Assembly (NCBI GenBank): GCA_903845935.1
Contig: CAIMZI010000091.1
Coordinates: 62,001 to 126,000, forward strand
Source of the DNA: an uncultured beta proteobacterium
GTDB lineage: Bacteria; Pseudomonadota; Gammaproteobacteria; Burkholderiales; Burkholderiaceae_C
Direction: 5' to 3'
Length of the DNA stretch: 64,000 bases
Made by a program: the position numbers and the translations under genes
The notes under the pieces: model-generated
Databases searched by the model: none
Told to the model about the DNA's origin: nothing
Seen by the model: the letters and a program-made list of their open reading frames with translations, nothing else
Shown: one piece after another, positions 24,994 to 34,087 of the stretch
Layout: every line of letters begins with the position of its first letter
How positions within the stretch are numbered: the stretch's first letter is position 1

Positions 24994-26337
24994 TTACGGG
25001 GCCGCAAGAGTCGGCCAGAACACCTTCACCGACAAACCGCCGAGTTCCTGCGATCTGCCGATCTGCGCCTCGGCACCAAACACGTCCAGCAGGCGCCGCA
25101 CGATGGACCAGCCCAGGCCGCTGCCGGTGCGTTCATTGCCCAGCACGCGAAAGAACCGCTCGCCCAGGTGGGCAATCGCGTCCTCCGACATGCCGGGGCC
25201 GCTGTCCTGCACCTGCATGACCGAGCCACTGGCATGCCTGCGCACCGTCACGTCCACCCGCGCACCGTCCGGGCTATAGCGCATGGCGTTGTCTATCAGG
25301 TTACGCACCAGCACACCTAGCAGCGCGTCATTGGCCGCCACCAGGCAGCCCGCATCGGCCAGCAGCGTGATTTCCTGTTGGCGACCCAGGGCGGTATACA
25401 CCAGTTCACCGGCCACGCGCCGCACCAAGGCGCCCAGATCCACCGCAACGGCGGGCGTAGCGGGCGCCGACTCCAGTCGGGCCAGGGTCAAGAGCTGGTC
25501 AACCAGGTGACTGGCACGGTCGCAACCGGCCAGCGTGGTGTAAAGGGCGTGGCTGCGCCCAGCCACATCGTCGCCCGCCCCCAGTGCCACCTGAGCCTGC
25601 ATGCGGATAGCCGCAATCGGTGTGCGCAACTCGTGCGCGGCGTCTGCAGTAAAGCGGCGCTCGATCTGCACCATGCGATCAATGCGCGCTAGCAAACTGT
25701 TGAGGGTTTGTACCAGCGGCTGCAGTTCGCGCGGCATTCCAAGCAGCGATACCGGCTCGGCAGTGCTGGGCGTGCGACGTTCCAGCGTCTCGCGAAGTTC
25801 GCGAATCGGCGCCAACCCCCTGCGCACCGACCACCACAAGGCAGCAGCAAACAGGGGCAGAGCCAAAAGCAAGGGCCGCAACAAACTACGCATCACCGCC
25901 CACAAAATGGCCTGGCGCGATTCCATCTGCTCTCCGACCAGCACCGTCACGTCATGCTCTGCCTGGTGCGCAGCAACCACGCGCCATGGCTCACCGTCTT
26001 CGCGACGCACGGTGGCAAATCCTTCCGTCTGAGATGCCAGCGGCTGCTGACCGGCATTGGCCGAGCGGGTAATGAGCTGGCCTTGCACAAACACCTGAAA
26101 CACCACATGCGGTGCGTACTTGTGCAACACCGGCGCGTCAACTACATCGTCGTGATCACCAGCGGCCTGCACCAGCATCAAGGCGGCGGCCTGCGCCAGA
26201 TGGCTGTCTAGCAACTCATCAATTTCGTGCTGCGCATCGCGCCAGGTGATCAGAGCCGCACCCAGCCAGACCGCCACCGCAAACCCCAGCACCAGGATCA
26301 GCAATCGGGACTGCAGCGAGGCGTGGCTACGCGTCAT
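24994..26337 (-). CDS. QseC-like sensor histidine kinase
   Basis: A 447-residue membrane sensor with TM1 at about residues 11-30, a periplasmic sensor of the 2CSK_N type (about 31-150), TM2 near 155-175, and HAMP-like and HisKA regions. The phosphoacceptor His235 lies in DAAHELRTPIAAIRMQ, and the HATPase domain has NLIDNAMRYSPDG and GSGLGWSIVRR. The start at 26337 overlaps the response-regulator stop (ATGA), so the pair is translationally coupled. Its operon begins with cytochrome genes, suggesting a redox-, oxygen- or NO-related signal rather than the quorum signal of the enteric namesake. Confidence 0.9.
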   Translation of the reverse strand: MTRSHASLQSRLLILVLGFAVAVWLGAALITWRDAQHEIDELLDSHLAQAAALMLVQAAGDHDDVVDAPVLHKYAPHVVFQVFVQGQLITRSANAGQQPLASQTEGFATVRREDGEPWRVVAAHQAEHDVTVLVGEQMESRQAILWAVMRSLLRPLLLALPLFAAALWWSVRRGLAPIRELRETLERRTPSTAEPVSLLGMPRELQPLVQTLNSLLARIDRMVQIERRFTADAAHELRTPIAAIRMQAQVALGAGDDVAGRSHALYTTLAGCDRASHLVDQLLTLARLESAPATPAVAVDLGALVRRVAGELVYTALGRQQEITLLADAGCLVAANDALLGVLVRNLIDNAMRYSPDGARVDVTVRRHASGSVMQVQDSGPGMSEDAIAHLGERFFRVLGNERTGSGLGWSIVRRLLDVFGAEAQIGRSQELGGLSVKVFWPTLAAP

Positions 26338-27005
26338 GTTGTGGGCGGCTCGCGCTGCACCGTGTAGCCCACGCCACGCACGGTACGGATCAGCTCGGCA
26401 CCCAACTTGCGACGCAGATGGTGGATGTGAACCTCGATCGTATTGCTCTCCACCTCGTGGCCCCAACTGTACATCTGCTGCTCCAGTTGCTCACGCGACA
26501 GCACTCTTCCCGCGCTGCGCAGCAGCGCATGCAGCAAATCGTATTCGCGGGTGGACAAGGCCACCTCATCGGTCCGGCAGGTAACGCGCCGCGCTGCCGG
26601 GTACAGTTCCACATCGCCGCAACGCAGGCTGTCCTGAAATTGCCCTAGCGAGCGACGCACCAGCGAGCGCAGGCGCGCCGACAGCTCGATCAAATCCACC
26701 GGCTTGACCACATAGTCGTCGGCACCGGTGTCCAGTCCCATCACGCGATCGGGCACGGCATCGCGCGCGGTCAGCACCAGAATCGGCGTGTCGATCCGAC
26801 GCTGGCGCAATGCCTTGAGCACGTCCATTCCGTCCTTGAGCGGCAGGCCCAGGTCCAGAACGGCAGCGGCATACACGCCGCTGGCAATTTCGCGCTCCGC
26901 AGCCAGGCCGTCACGCACCCAGTCCACCTGAAAACCGGCCTGGCGCAGGCCCGCACGCAGACCATCGCCCAGCATGGCGTCGTCTTCAGCCAGCAATATG
27001 CGCAT
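26334..27005 (-). CDS. QseB-like OmpR-family response regulator
   Basis: A 223-residue regulator with receiver (D51 in AVLDLGLPLKDG; K in YVVKPVDL) and winged-helix domains (SNTIEVHIHHLRRKLGAELIRTVRGVGY). This is typical of QseB/PmrA-type proteins. Its start lies 20 bases inside the end of the cytochrome b gene, and its stop overlaps the kinase start. It is thus embedded in the SHP-DHC-cytochrome b operon. Confidence 0.92.
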   Translation of the reverse strand: MRILLAEDDAMLGDGLRAGLRQAGFQVDWVRDGLAAEREIASGVYAAAVLDLGLPLKDGMDVLKALRQRRIDTPILVLTARDAVPDRVMGLDTGADDYVVKPVDLIELSARLRSLVRRSLGQFQDSLRCGDVELYPAARRVTCRTDEVALSTREYDLLHALLRSAGRVLSREQLEQQMYSWGHEVESNTIEVHIHHLRRKLGAELIRTVRGVGYTVQREPPTT

Positions 27006-27624
27006 ATTGCAAGTACCAGAAAATGAGCACAGCAACCACGATTGCAACTGCTACCGCGGTCCAGCTACGCTGGATGCCTTGATCGGCCGGACCGGTCTTG
27101 AAACCGGTCACCATGGAGCGCACCAGATTCTCCTTGTGCTGCAGACTGGCCACCACCACACCGACCAGATGCCCTATGACCACCAGCAGCATGGCGTTGC
27201 CCAGCAGGTCGTGCAACTGGGCCAGCCAGCCGGGACCCAGATCGTTGTAGGTGGCGTAACCGGTGGCAACTATGCCTAGGCCCATGGCCATCAGCAACAC
27301 AATCGCCACGGCACCCGCTGGGTTGTGGCCCAGATAGTACTCGGGCTGACCCGAGCGCAGGGACTTCAGGTAGCGCAACACGGCAGAAGGGCCGCGCACA
27401 AAATGGGCAAAACGGGCATAGCGCGTGCCGACCACGCCCCAGACCAGGCGGAAGGTCAAAAGGCCGCCCAGGGTGTAACCCAGCGTCACATGCACCAGAC
27501 GCCAGACCTCGCTCTCGGCGGTGAGATAGGCGCCGGCAAAACTCAGCACCAGCAGCCAGTGGAACACCCGCACCGGGGCGTCCCAGATGCGGATCTTTTG
27601 TGTACGGGTGTTCAGCTCGTTCAT
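26986..27624 (-). CDS. Cytochrome b561-type membrane protein
   Basis: A 212-residue inner-membrane diheme b-type cytochrome (Ni/Fe-hydrogenase b / cytochrome b561 family) with four to five hydrophobic segments. Candidate heme histidines are in VRVFHWLLV, LVHVTLGY, AQLHDLLGNA and VIGHLVG. Its start overlaps the diheme cytochrome c stop (ATGA). In the SHP-DHC-cytochrome b arrangement known from Rhodobacter and Shewanella it probably passes quinol electrons to the diheme protein. Confidence 0.88.
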   Translation of the reverse strand: MNELNTRTQKIRIWDAPVRVFHWLLVLSFAGAYLTAESEVWRLVHVTLGYTLGGLLTFRLVWGVVGTRYARFAHFVRGPSAVLRYLKSLRSGQPEYYLGHNPAGAVAIVLLMAMGLGIVATGYATYNDLGPGWLAQLHDLLGNAMLLVVIGHLVGVVVASLQHKENLVRSMVTGFKTGPADQGIQRSWTAVAVAIVVAVLIFWYLQYAHIAG

Positions 27625-28064
27625 TTGGGGATTCTTACCGCATGTTCGTTAAAGTCACCCTTGGCAGCCCCGGCGTGGCAGGCCGAGCAGTTGGACGGAC
27701 TTCCGACACTTGCACGTTTCCAGGTGGAGGCCGAGACTTCATCATGTTGGCGCACAAACCATTTGGACTTGCTGATGCGATCTTGCGGCGGATCTTCGTG
27801 ACCACGGCGGTCGGTTCCGGCATTGACCTGAAGCCAGTTGCCGATATCCCTTGTGGCCGCGTCATCCAGTGAAGCATCGGTGCCAAAGTGCTTGTTCAGG
27901 CTGCCCATGATGCGAGCCCAGGACGCTGCCGGCAGCAAACCGGGCGGGTAGGCGACGTGGCAGGAACCGCATTCCTGCTGGTGCTTGGTGTTGGCTGCAG
28001 CCTGTGCCTGGCCGCTCAGGGCCAGCGCAGCCACAGCGGCCAGGGAGATCAGTACTTTTTTCAT
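27621..28064 (-). CDS. Diheme cytochrome c (DHC)
   Basis: A 147-residue periplasmic protein with a signal peptide (about 1-22) and two heme c sites, C32-G-S-C-H36 and C127-S-A-C-H131. Size and heme placement fit DHC, the electron donor to SHP. It lies 18 bases after the SHP gene and overlaps the cytochrome b start. Maturation would require the ccm system encoded about 25-30 kb further on. Confidence 0.9.
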   Translation of the reverse strand: MKKVLISLAAVAALALSGQAQAAANTKHQQECGSCHVAYPPGLLPAASWARIMGSLNKHFGTDASLDDAATRDIGNWLQVNAGTDRRGHEDPPQDRISKSKWFVRQHDEVSASTWKRASVGSPSNCSACHAGAAKGDFNEHAVRIPK

Positions 28065-28080
28065 CTTCTGCTTTCAAAAA

Positions 28081-28485
28081 TTAAGATTTGAGCGAGACCA
28101 GCCAGCTCAGCAGGTCGGCCTTTTCACCCGCCGTGCATTCGCGGCCCACCACGTCATTGCAATTGCGGCGGAACCACTTCTCTGTTTTCGCCGCATCGGT
28201 AAAGCGTTGCGGATTGAAGGCTGGTGCCATGGGCGCGATGCGCTTGCCGGTGCTGGCGTGCTTGCCATCCACCGTGGGCTTGGCCGTGTGGCAGGTGGAG
28301 CAGCTCCAATCCTTGCCATGCTTGGAGGTAAAGAATTCCTGGCCTCGCGCCGCCTGGGCCGGTTGGCCAGACTGGGCCACATAACCGGCAATTTGCTCGG
28401 CCGGTGTGGTCTGCGCCTGCACGCAGGGTGAAAAAAGGGCCAAAGCGAGGGGCGTGGCCAGGGTCAAAAACTTCAGATAAGACAT
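28081..28485 (-). CDS. SHP-type monoheme cytochrome c (DUF1924)
   Basis: A 134-residue protein with a signal peptide (about 1-25) and one heme site, C62-S-T-C-H66. A downstream loop, WFRRNCNDVVGREC, carries an asparagine and a cysteine pair as in sphaeroides heme protein, whose Asn ligand leaves heme iron open to oxygen or NO. The ATG at 28485 has GGAGG 5 bases upstream. It is the first gene of the SHP-DHC-cytochrome b-RR-HK operon. The oxygen- or NO-related role comes from the family, not from data here. Confidence 0.88.
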   Translation of the reverse strand: MSYLKFLTLATPLALALFSPCVQAQTTPAEQIAGYVAQSGQPAQAARGQEFFTSKHGKDWSCSTCHTAKPTVDGKHASTGKRIAPMAPAFNPQRFTDAAKTEKWFRRNCNDVVGRECTAGEKADLLSWLVSLKS

Positions 28486-28556
28486 AAAACCTCCAGTGCC
28501 CTGCATGGTAGGCCCCGCAGATTAAAACGCGCTTAAGGTCTGCCCCAGCTCCGGGC

Positions 28557-28907
28557 TTAAGGCTCCTGCCCTTCGGCAATGCGGCGCGGCTTGTCGCTGT
28601 GCGAGACCTCCATGCCATCGGCCACATAGCCGGGGCCTTTCATGACCATCACCACCACGCAGCCTATTGCCGTGGTGACTACAGCGCTCCAGTGAAAGAT
28701 CACCGCGCCGATCACCACGTAGTCCATGGTTTGCAGCCAGCGCGCCTCGGCCGCATTTTGCGTGTCGGTGCTGAGATGCAGGGCCACGGCTGCGGCCAGC
28801 GGCAGTGCGGTACCCACCAGCAGGATCAGCGGCAGTTTGCGCCACAGCTTCCACTCCAGGCCACTGGCACTGCGAACGGAGTTGGGGAGTTTGTTGAGCC
28901 AGGACAT
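28557..28907 (-). CDS. Small two-TM membrane protein of unknown function
   Basis: A 116-residue protein with hydrophobic segments at about 26-43 (LPLILLVGTALPLAAAVAL) and 65-88 (YVVIGAVIFHWSAVVTTAIGCVVVMVM), and a charged C-terminus. I do not recognise a family. It starts 10 bases after radA and ends 71 bases before SHP, so it could belong to either operon. Location next to cytochrome genes hints at a respiratory role, which is speculative. Confidence 0.7.
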   Translation of the reverse strand: MSWLNKLPNSVRSASGLEWKLWRKLPLILLVGTALPLAAAVALHLSTDTQNAAEARWLQTMDYVVIGAVIFHWSAVVTTAIGCVVVMVMKGPGYVADGMEVSHSDKPRRIAEGQEP

Positions 28908-28917
28908 GGCCGCAAGT

Positions 28918-30369
28918 TTACGTGAGAGAACGCACCACTTCCATGGCCTCTTCCACCCGCTCCACGGCGTGTATGGTCATGCCCTCAATCGGCTTTTTGG
29001 GTGCGTTGGCCTTTGGCACCACGGCCACGCTAAAACCGAGTTTGGCGGCCTCCTTGAGGCGCTCCTGGCCGCGCGGCGCCGGGCGCACCTCACCGGCCAG
29101 GCCAACCTCGCCAAAGGCAATAAAGCCCTTGGGCAGCGCCTTGCCGCGCAAGCTGGAGGTGATGGCCAAGAGCACCGCCAGATCGGCGGCAGGTTCGCTG
29201 ATGCGCACACCACCGACGGCGTTGACAAACACATCCTGGTCCATACAAGCGACTCCGGCATGGCGGTGCAGCACGGCCAGCAACATGGCCAGGCGATCCT
29301 TGTCCAGCCCCACAGACAGGCGCCGCGGCGAAGGGCCACCGCTGTCCACCAGTGCCTGAATCTCCACCAACATAGGGCGCGTGCCCTCCAGCGTGACCAT
29401 GACACAGCTGCCTGGCACCGGCTCGGCGTGCTGGCTTAAGAAGATAGCACTGGGATTGGACACGCCCTTCAGGCCTTTCTCGGTCATGGCAAACACGCCG
29501 ATCTCGTTGACGGCGCCAAAGCGGTTTTTGATGGCGCGCACCAGGCGGAACTGGCTGTGGGTATCACCCTCAAAGTACAGCACCGTGTCCACCATGTGCT
29601 CCAGAACGCGCGGACCTGCCAGCGTGCCGTCCTTGGTGACATGGCCGACCAGCACGATGGCCGTGCCGCTGGCCTTGGCGGCGCGCGTCAGGTGGGCGGC
29701 GCATTCGCGCACCTGGGCCACCGAACCGGGCGCGCTGGTGAGTTGCTCCGAATAGACGGTCTGGATGGAGTCGATGACGGCCACATCCGGTCTGTGCTCC
29801 ATCAGCGTGGCGAGAATTTTTTCCAGCTGGATTTCGGCCAGCACCTTGACCTGAGACCGATCCAGCCCCAAGCGGCGCGAGCGCAGCGCCACCTGCGCCC
29901 CGCTCTCTTCGCCGGTAACGTATAGACAGCCCCCACGCTCCCCCGCTGCGCGTGGTCCGCTGCCCCCCCCGGGGGCTTTCGCGCCTTGGAGCGGCCCGGC
30001 GGCGCTCTTGCGTGCATCAAAAAAACGCTGCAGCGAATCCAGCGCCTGCAACAGCAGCGTGGACTTGCCTATGCCGGGGTCGCCGCCGATCAGCACCACG
30101 CCGCCCTCGACCATACCGCCGCCCAGCACCCGGTCCAGCTCCTCATGACCGGTGGGCGTGCGATCCACATCGCTGGCCTCGATGTCGGACAGCACGGTCA
30201 CCTCAGCCGTCTTGGCCAGCGACGCAAAGCGGTTCTTGGTCGGATTGTCGCTGCTGGCCACCGACTCGATCAACGTGTTCCAGGCATTGCAGGCAGGGCA
30301 TTTGCCCAGCCACTTCGGGCTGGTGCCACCGCATTCATTACAGGTGTAAATGGTTTTTTCTTTGGCCAT
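28918..30369 (-). CDS. radA: DNA repair protein RadA with a repeat-encoded insertion
   Basis: A 483-residue RecA-like recombination/branch-migration protein. It has a zinc finger C10-x2-C13-x10-C24-x2-C27, Walker A GGDPGIGKST at about 96-105, the RadA motif KNRFG and a Lon-like C-terminal domain (PAADLAVLLAITSSLRGK). Between LQALDSLQRFF and CLYVTGEESGAQV an extra, low-complexity Ala/Gly/Pro-rich segment (about residues 118-147) is present. It makes the protein longer than the usual 450-460 residues and is encoded by a GC-rich palindromic repeat (29928-30015). The frame is kept open, so the gene is probably functional. It lies 3 bases after the degenerate HD-GYP gene. Confidence 0.95.
   Translation of the reverse strand: MAKEKTIYTCNECGGTSPKWLGKCPACNAWNTLIESVASSDNPTKNRFASLAKTAEVTVLSDIEASDVDRTPTGHEELDRVLGGGMVEGGVVLIGGDPGIGKSTLLLQALDSLQRFFDARKSAAGPLQGAKAPGGGSGPRAAGERGGCLYVTGEESGAQVALRSRRLGLDRSQVKVLAEIQLEKILATLMEHRPDVAVIDSIQTVYSEQLTSAPGSVAQVRECAAHLTRAAKASGTAIVLVGHVTKDGTLAGPRVLEHMVDTVLYFEGDTHSQFRLVRAIKNRFGAVNEIGVFAMTEKGLKGVSNPSAIFLSQHAEPVPGSCVMVTLEGTRPMLVEIQALVDSGGPSPRRLSVGLDKDRLAMLLAVLHRHAGVACMDQDVFVNAVGGVRISEPAADLAVLLAITSSLRGKALPKGFIAFGEVGLAGEVRPAPRGQERLKEAAKLGFSVAVVPKANAPKKPIEGMTIHAVERVEEAMEVVRSLT
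29928..30007. repeat. Palindromic GC-rich repeat inserted in-frame in radA
   Basis: The plus strand begins AGCCCCCACGCTCCCCC, continues through GCGCGTGG, a run of eight C followed by GGGGG, and ends in GCGGCCCGGCGGCGCT. It contains inverted repeats (CCACGC / GCGTGG; GCCCCC / GGGGGC). Its first part matches the other repeats in this window, and its span coincides with the extra segment of RadA. Confidence 0.7.
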
Positions 30370-30372
30370 GGC

Positions 30373-31581
30373 TCAGTCCGTGGGAATGCGAGCGCGGGCT
30401 TTGTGCACCCGGTCGGCGCTGACGCTGACCTTGATCTGTTCAAAGTTGACCGGGGCACTGATGGCCGTGCGCGGGTCGGCGGTGCTGACGCAGTGGTACT
30501 TGGCCATGGGCATGGCGTCATTGCCGACAATGCTGATGACCCAGGGGGTATTGGCGCGCTCGCCGCGTTGCACGGCCACGGCGATCTCGCCATTGGCCAG
30601 TTTGACGTAGGTGCCGGGCGGGTAAAAGCCCACCGCCTGTGCCATGGCCGAGCCCAGGCCCAAATCCCCACCGGCGCCAAACACCATGTTCCTGACGGCG
30701 CTGACCGGCGACTGCGCAGCGCGGGTTCGCCTGGCTGCGGTGCGCGCCACAAACACATCGGCCAGATTCAGCAGGTGGCGGTTGGTGAGGTTATTGGGTA
30801 GGGCATCGGCGTGATCGGGCGCATGGTGCCAGCGCACCAGGTCTAGCTGCAACGGATCGTCCACGCCCAGTTCGGCCAGAATCTGCGCGCCCAGATGGGG
30901 ATGCTCAGTAACCAGCGTACGCTGTGATTCGTTGATGGTGCCGTGTTGCCGAGCCATGCTGTCCTGGTCGCGCGCCATGCCTATGTTCATGGTCAGTGCC
31001 GCCCCAATCAGCGGCTTGCGCTGCAGCTCCGAGAGGCCGAGCTTGGCACCCGTGAGTTCGCAGACCACCGCACACAGCAGAGCGTGGGTGGCGCAATAGC
31101 CCAGGCTGTTGTCGCCAAGGGCCTGAAACAACTCGAACAGGCTGGCATCGACATCGGCATGCAGCAACGCCAGTGCCTTTTCTTCCAGCCCCTTCAGACG
31201 CGGCAGCGGATTAATGGCCAGGCCACCCTGGTAGAGGATGCCACGCAACACTGCCTGCAGGTCTAGCCAGCCTCCATTGACTTGTTCACCCACCACATAG
31301 TCGGTGGCCCGGATCGCAATCGGCATCGGGGCCTTGGCCACATCACGCGCATCCATGCCCTTTTGCAGCAGCTCATGCACCATGCGTTCATACGCATGCT
31401 GCCAGGCCAAACCGTCGCTAGCACTGGTGCTGGCATGAAAACCATGTAGCTTGTCGCGGTGCTGCTCCGACACAATCGGCTGGCCACGGCGCAACAGCAA
31501 CTGTCCGGTGTCGCTGAGCACGTCTACCGGCAGCGGCTTGCCCACCTCCAACAAGGCGACGGGAATCGGTACATATTTCAT
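30373..31581 (-). CDS. Degenerate HD-GYP-like signalling protein
   Basis: A 402-residue cytoplasmic protein with an N-terminal region (about 1-100) like those preceding HD-GYP domains ([19 protein letters not shown]). The C-terminal half aligns by eye with HD-GYP: H166 in the first helix ([15 protein letters not shown]), then [13 protein letters not shown] where an active enzyme has LLHDIGK. Later, [10 protein letters not shown] and [14 protein letters not shown] stand in for the GYP region. The catalytic HD pair is replaced by MN (198-199), so phosphodiesterase activity is probably lost; it may be a c-di-GMP sensor or protein-binding module. The ATG at 31581 overlaps the alr stop (ATGA) and has GGAGG upstream. 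Confidence 0.72.
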   Translation of the reverse strand: MKYVPIPVALLEVGKPLPVDVLSDTGQLLLRRGQPIVSEQHRDKLHGFHASTSASDGLAWQHAYERMVHELLQKGMDARDVAKAPMPIAIRATDYVVGEQVNGGWLDLQAVLRGILYQGGLAINPLPRLKGLEEKALALLHADVDASLFELFQALGDNSLGYCATHALLCAVVCELTGAKLGLSELQRKPLIGAALTMNIGMARDQDSMARQHGTINESQRTLVTEHPHLGAQILAELGVDDPLQLDLVRWHHAPDHADALPNNLTNRHLLNLADVFVARTAARRTRAAQSPVSAVRNMVFGAGGDLGLGSAMAQAVGFYPPGTYVKLANGEIAVAVQRGERANTPWVISIVGNDAMPMAKYHCVSTADPRTAISAPVNFEQIKVSVSADRVHKARARIPTD

Positions 31582-32666
31582 TCGCTCACCTCCACGGGTA
31601 CACGAGCAGCGAGTGCGCACATCAACTCGTAAGACAAGGTTCCCGCCTGGGCGGCCACTTCGTCAATGTCCAGCACATGACCGTTGCCGGCACGGCCCCA
31701 CAGGGTCACGCTGCTGCCCTGCCCGGCCTGCGGCACGGGGGTGAGATCCACGCTGAGCATGTCCATGCTGACCCGCCCCAGGGTGCGACTGCGCAGCCCG
31801 TCCACCAGCACCGGCGTGCCGGTGGGGCAGGTGCGCGGATAGCCATCGGCATAGCCGCAAGCCACCGTGCCCACACGCATGGGTGCATCGGCGACGAAGC
31901 TGGAGCCATAGCCCACCGTGTCGCCGGGCAACAGGTTTTGCACGGCGATGATTTTGGCCTCCAGCGTCATGGTCGGCTGCAGTCCCCAGTGCGCTGCCGT
32001 ATGTTCCGGGTAATCCGGGGCGCTGCCATAAACGGCAATGCCGGGACGCACCCAGTCGCTGGCCAAACCGTCGTGGCGCAGCACGGCCGCGCTATTGCTC
32101 ACGCTGCGCTCGCCCGGCAGATCGCGCGTGGCGGCATCAAACACCGCCATCTGTTTTTGCACCCCGGGCACGCCATCGGCATCGCTGAAGTGCGTCATGT
32201 GCGAAATTTCGTCCACCTGCGGCAAGGCGTTCAACCGCGTCCAGGCGGATCGGTATTGCGCAGGTACAAAGCCCAGGCGGTTCATGCCGCTGTTGAGCTT
32301 GAGGAAGACGCGCTGCGGCAGATTGGTCTTGTGCGCAGCCAGCATGTCGATCTGTTGCTCGCAATGCACGGTGTGCCACAGGTCCAGACGCGAGCAGAGC
32401 TCCAGGTCGCGCTGCTCAAACACGCCCTCCAGCAGCAGCACCGGGCCGCGCCAGCCCAGATCGCGCACCCTTTGCGCCTCGGCCAGGTCCAGCAGGGCAA
32501 AGCCATCGGCGCCGCGCAGGCCGGCAAAGACGCGGTCTATGCCGTGTCCGTAGGCATTGGCCTTGACCACCGCCCAAATGCGGGCATCGGGCACGTGGCT
32601 GCGGACCCGGTTCAGGTTATCGACCAGGGCCTGGGTGTGGATGGTGGCTTGTATGGGGCGTGGCAT
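31578..32666 (-). CDS. alr: Alanine racemase
   Basis: A 362-residue PLP enzyme making D-alanine for peptidoglycan. It has the PLP lysine K35 in [24 protein letters not shown], and the catalytic-tyrosine region VGYGSSF with [11 protein letters not shown]. The length is normal. It heads an operon with the degenerate HD-GYP gene and radA, and is divergent from lplT over 127 bases. Confidence 0.95.
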   Translation of the reverse strand: MPRPIQATIHTQALVDNLNRVRSHVPDARIWAVVKANAYGHGIDRVFAGLRGADGFALLDLAEAQRVRDLGWRGPVLLLEGVFEQRDLELCSRLDLWHTVHCEQQIDMLAAHKTNLPQRVFLKLNSGMNRLGFVPAQYRSAWTRLNALPQVDEISHMTHFSDADGVPGVQKQMAVFDAATRDLPGERSVSNSAAVLRHDGLASDWVRPGIAVYGSAPDYPEHTAAHWGLQPTMTLEAKIIAVQNLLPGDTVGYGSSFVADAPMRVGTVACGYADGYPRTCPTGTPVLVDGLRSRTLGRVSMDMLSVDLTPVPQAGQGSSVTLWGRAGNGHVLDIDEVAAQAGTLSYELMCALAARVPVEVSE

Positions 32667-32793
32667 GGGTCATGGGTGACGGGTCAGGGCAACCCCGATT
32701 CTGACACTGCGCGCCGTGCTATAACCCCACAACATTTCGCGCCCCTCACCACACCCATAGCATCGGCAACACCGGTGCGGCATTTCCGGATCC

Positions 32794-34077
32794 ATGAAAC
32801 GCGGCTTTTTCACCATCATGTCGGCGCAGTTTTTCAGCTCGCTGGCCGACAACGCCTTGTTTGTGGCTGCCGTGCAGTTGCTGCGCGGAGAAGGTGCGCC
32901 GACTTGGCAACAAGCCGCCCTGGTGCCCATGTTTGCCCTGTTCTATGTGGTGCTGGCACCCTTTGTGGGTGCCTTTGCCGATGCCAGACCCAAGGGACAG
33001 GTGATGCTGATCAGCAACTTCATCAAGGTGGTGGGCTGCCTGATGATGCTGTTCGGCACTCACCCGCTGATGGCCTATGCGGTGGTCGGCCTGGGGGCTG
33101 CGGCCTATTCACCGGCGAAATATGGAATCCTGACCGAGCTCTTGCCGGCCAGCCAATTGGTCAAGGCCAATGGCTGGATTGAGGGCTTGACCATTTCCTC
33201 CATCATCCTGGGCGTGTTGCTGGGCGGGCAACTGGTGGGGCGGCCCATTTCCAGCGTGCTGCTGTCGATCGACATTCCCTACTTCGACACCGGTGTGGAT
33301 ACGCCGCCGCAGGCCGCCATCTGCGTGCTGGTGTTTGTCTATCTGCTGGCCGCCTGGTTTAACACCCGCATTCCCCTGACCGAATTTCCCATGCGGCCCA
33401 TGCCCCGGCGCCTGCTCAGCCTGCTGCCGGATTTCTGGCATTGCAATGTGCGACTGTGGCGCGACCGCCTGGGTCAGATTTCGTTGGCCACCACCACCCT
33501 GTTCTGGGGTGTTAGCGGCAATCTGCGCTACATCGTGCTGGCCTGGGCTGCGGCGGCACTGGGCTACAGCGTCACCCAAGCCTCGGCCCTGGTCGGCGTG
33601 GTAGCAATTGGCACGGCCGTTGGCGCGGTGGCAGCAAGCTTGCGCATGCGGCTGGAGCACGCCACCCTGGTCATGCCCCTGGGCATCGCCATGGGCGTAC
33701 TGGTCATCCTGCTGAACTTCATTACCAACGTCTGGGTGGCCGCACCGTTTTTGATCCTGCTGGGCGGACTGGGCGGCTTTCTGGTAGTGCCCATGAATGC
33801 CTTGCTGCAGCACCGGGGCCACAACCTGATGGGCTCCGGTCGCTCGATTGCCGTGCAAAATTTCAACGAGCAGGCCTGCATTCTGGGTCTGGGCGGCCTT
33901 TACAGCCTGTCCACCGGCATGGGGCTGTCGGCCTTCGGCGCCATCACGGTATTTGGCGTGGTGGTGGCTGGTTTCATGTGGGTGATCAAGCGCTGGCACA
34001 GTCACAACTGCGTGGTCCACGCGGCCGAGGTCAACTACCTTCTGGACATGGCGCGCAACGACAATATGCACGTCTAG
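32794..34077 (+). CDS. lplT: Lysophospholipid transporter LplT (MFS)
   Basis: A 427-residue MFS protein with about 11-12 membrane helices. The N-terminus MKRGFFTIMSAQFFSSLADNALFVAAVQLL, the motif GLGAAAYSPAKYGILTELLP and LVKANGWIEGLTI are typical of LplT, the flippase that returns lysophospholipids to the inner leaflet. In enterics it is encoded with the acyltransferase Aas; no such gene is adjacent here. The following small gene starts 10 bases after the stop. Confidence 0.92.
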   Translation: MKRGFFTIMSAQFFSSLADNALFVAAVQLLRGEGAPTWQQAALVPMFALFYVVLAPFVGAFADARPKGQVMLISNFIKVVGCLMMLFGTHPLMAYAVVGLGAAAYSPAKYGILTELLPASQLVKANGWIEGLTISSIILGVLLGGQLVGRPISSVLLSIDIPYFDTGVDTPPQAAICVLVFVYLLAAWFNTRIPLTEFPMRPMPRRLLSLLPDFWHCNVRLWRDRLGQISLATTTLFWGVSGNLRYIVLAWAAAALGYSVTQASALVGVVAIGTAVGAVAASLRMRLEHATLVMPLGIAMGVLVILLNFITNVWVAAPFLILLGGLGGFLVVPMNALLQHRGHNLMGSGRSIAVQNFNEQACILGLGGLYSLSTGMGLSAFGAITVFGVVVAGFMWVIKRWHSHNCVVHAAEVNYLLDMARNDNMHV

Positions 34078-34087
34078 GTCCGTCCCC

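Noticed and set aside
31677-33182. 501-codon open frame antisense to alr and running into lplT
   Set aside because: No domain is recognisable and it covers two well-supported genes; an effect of high GC at third positions.
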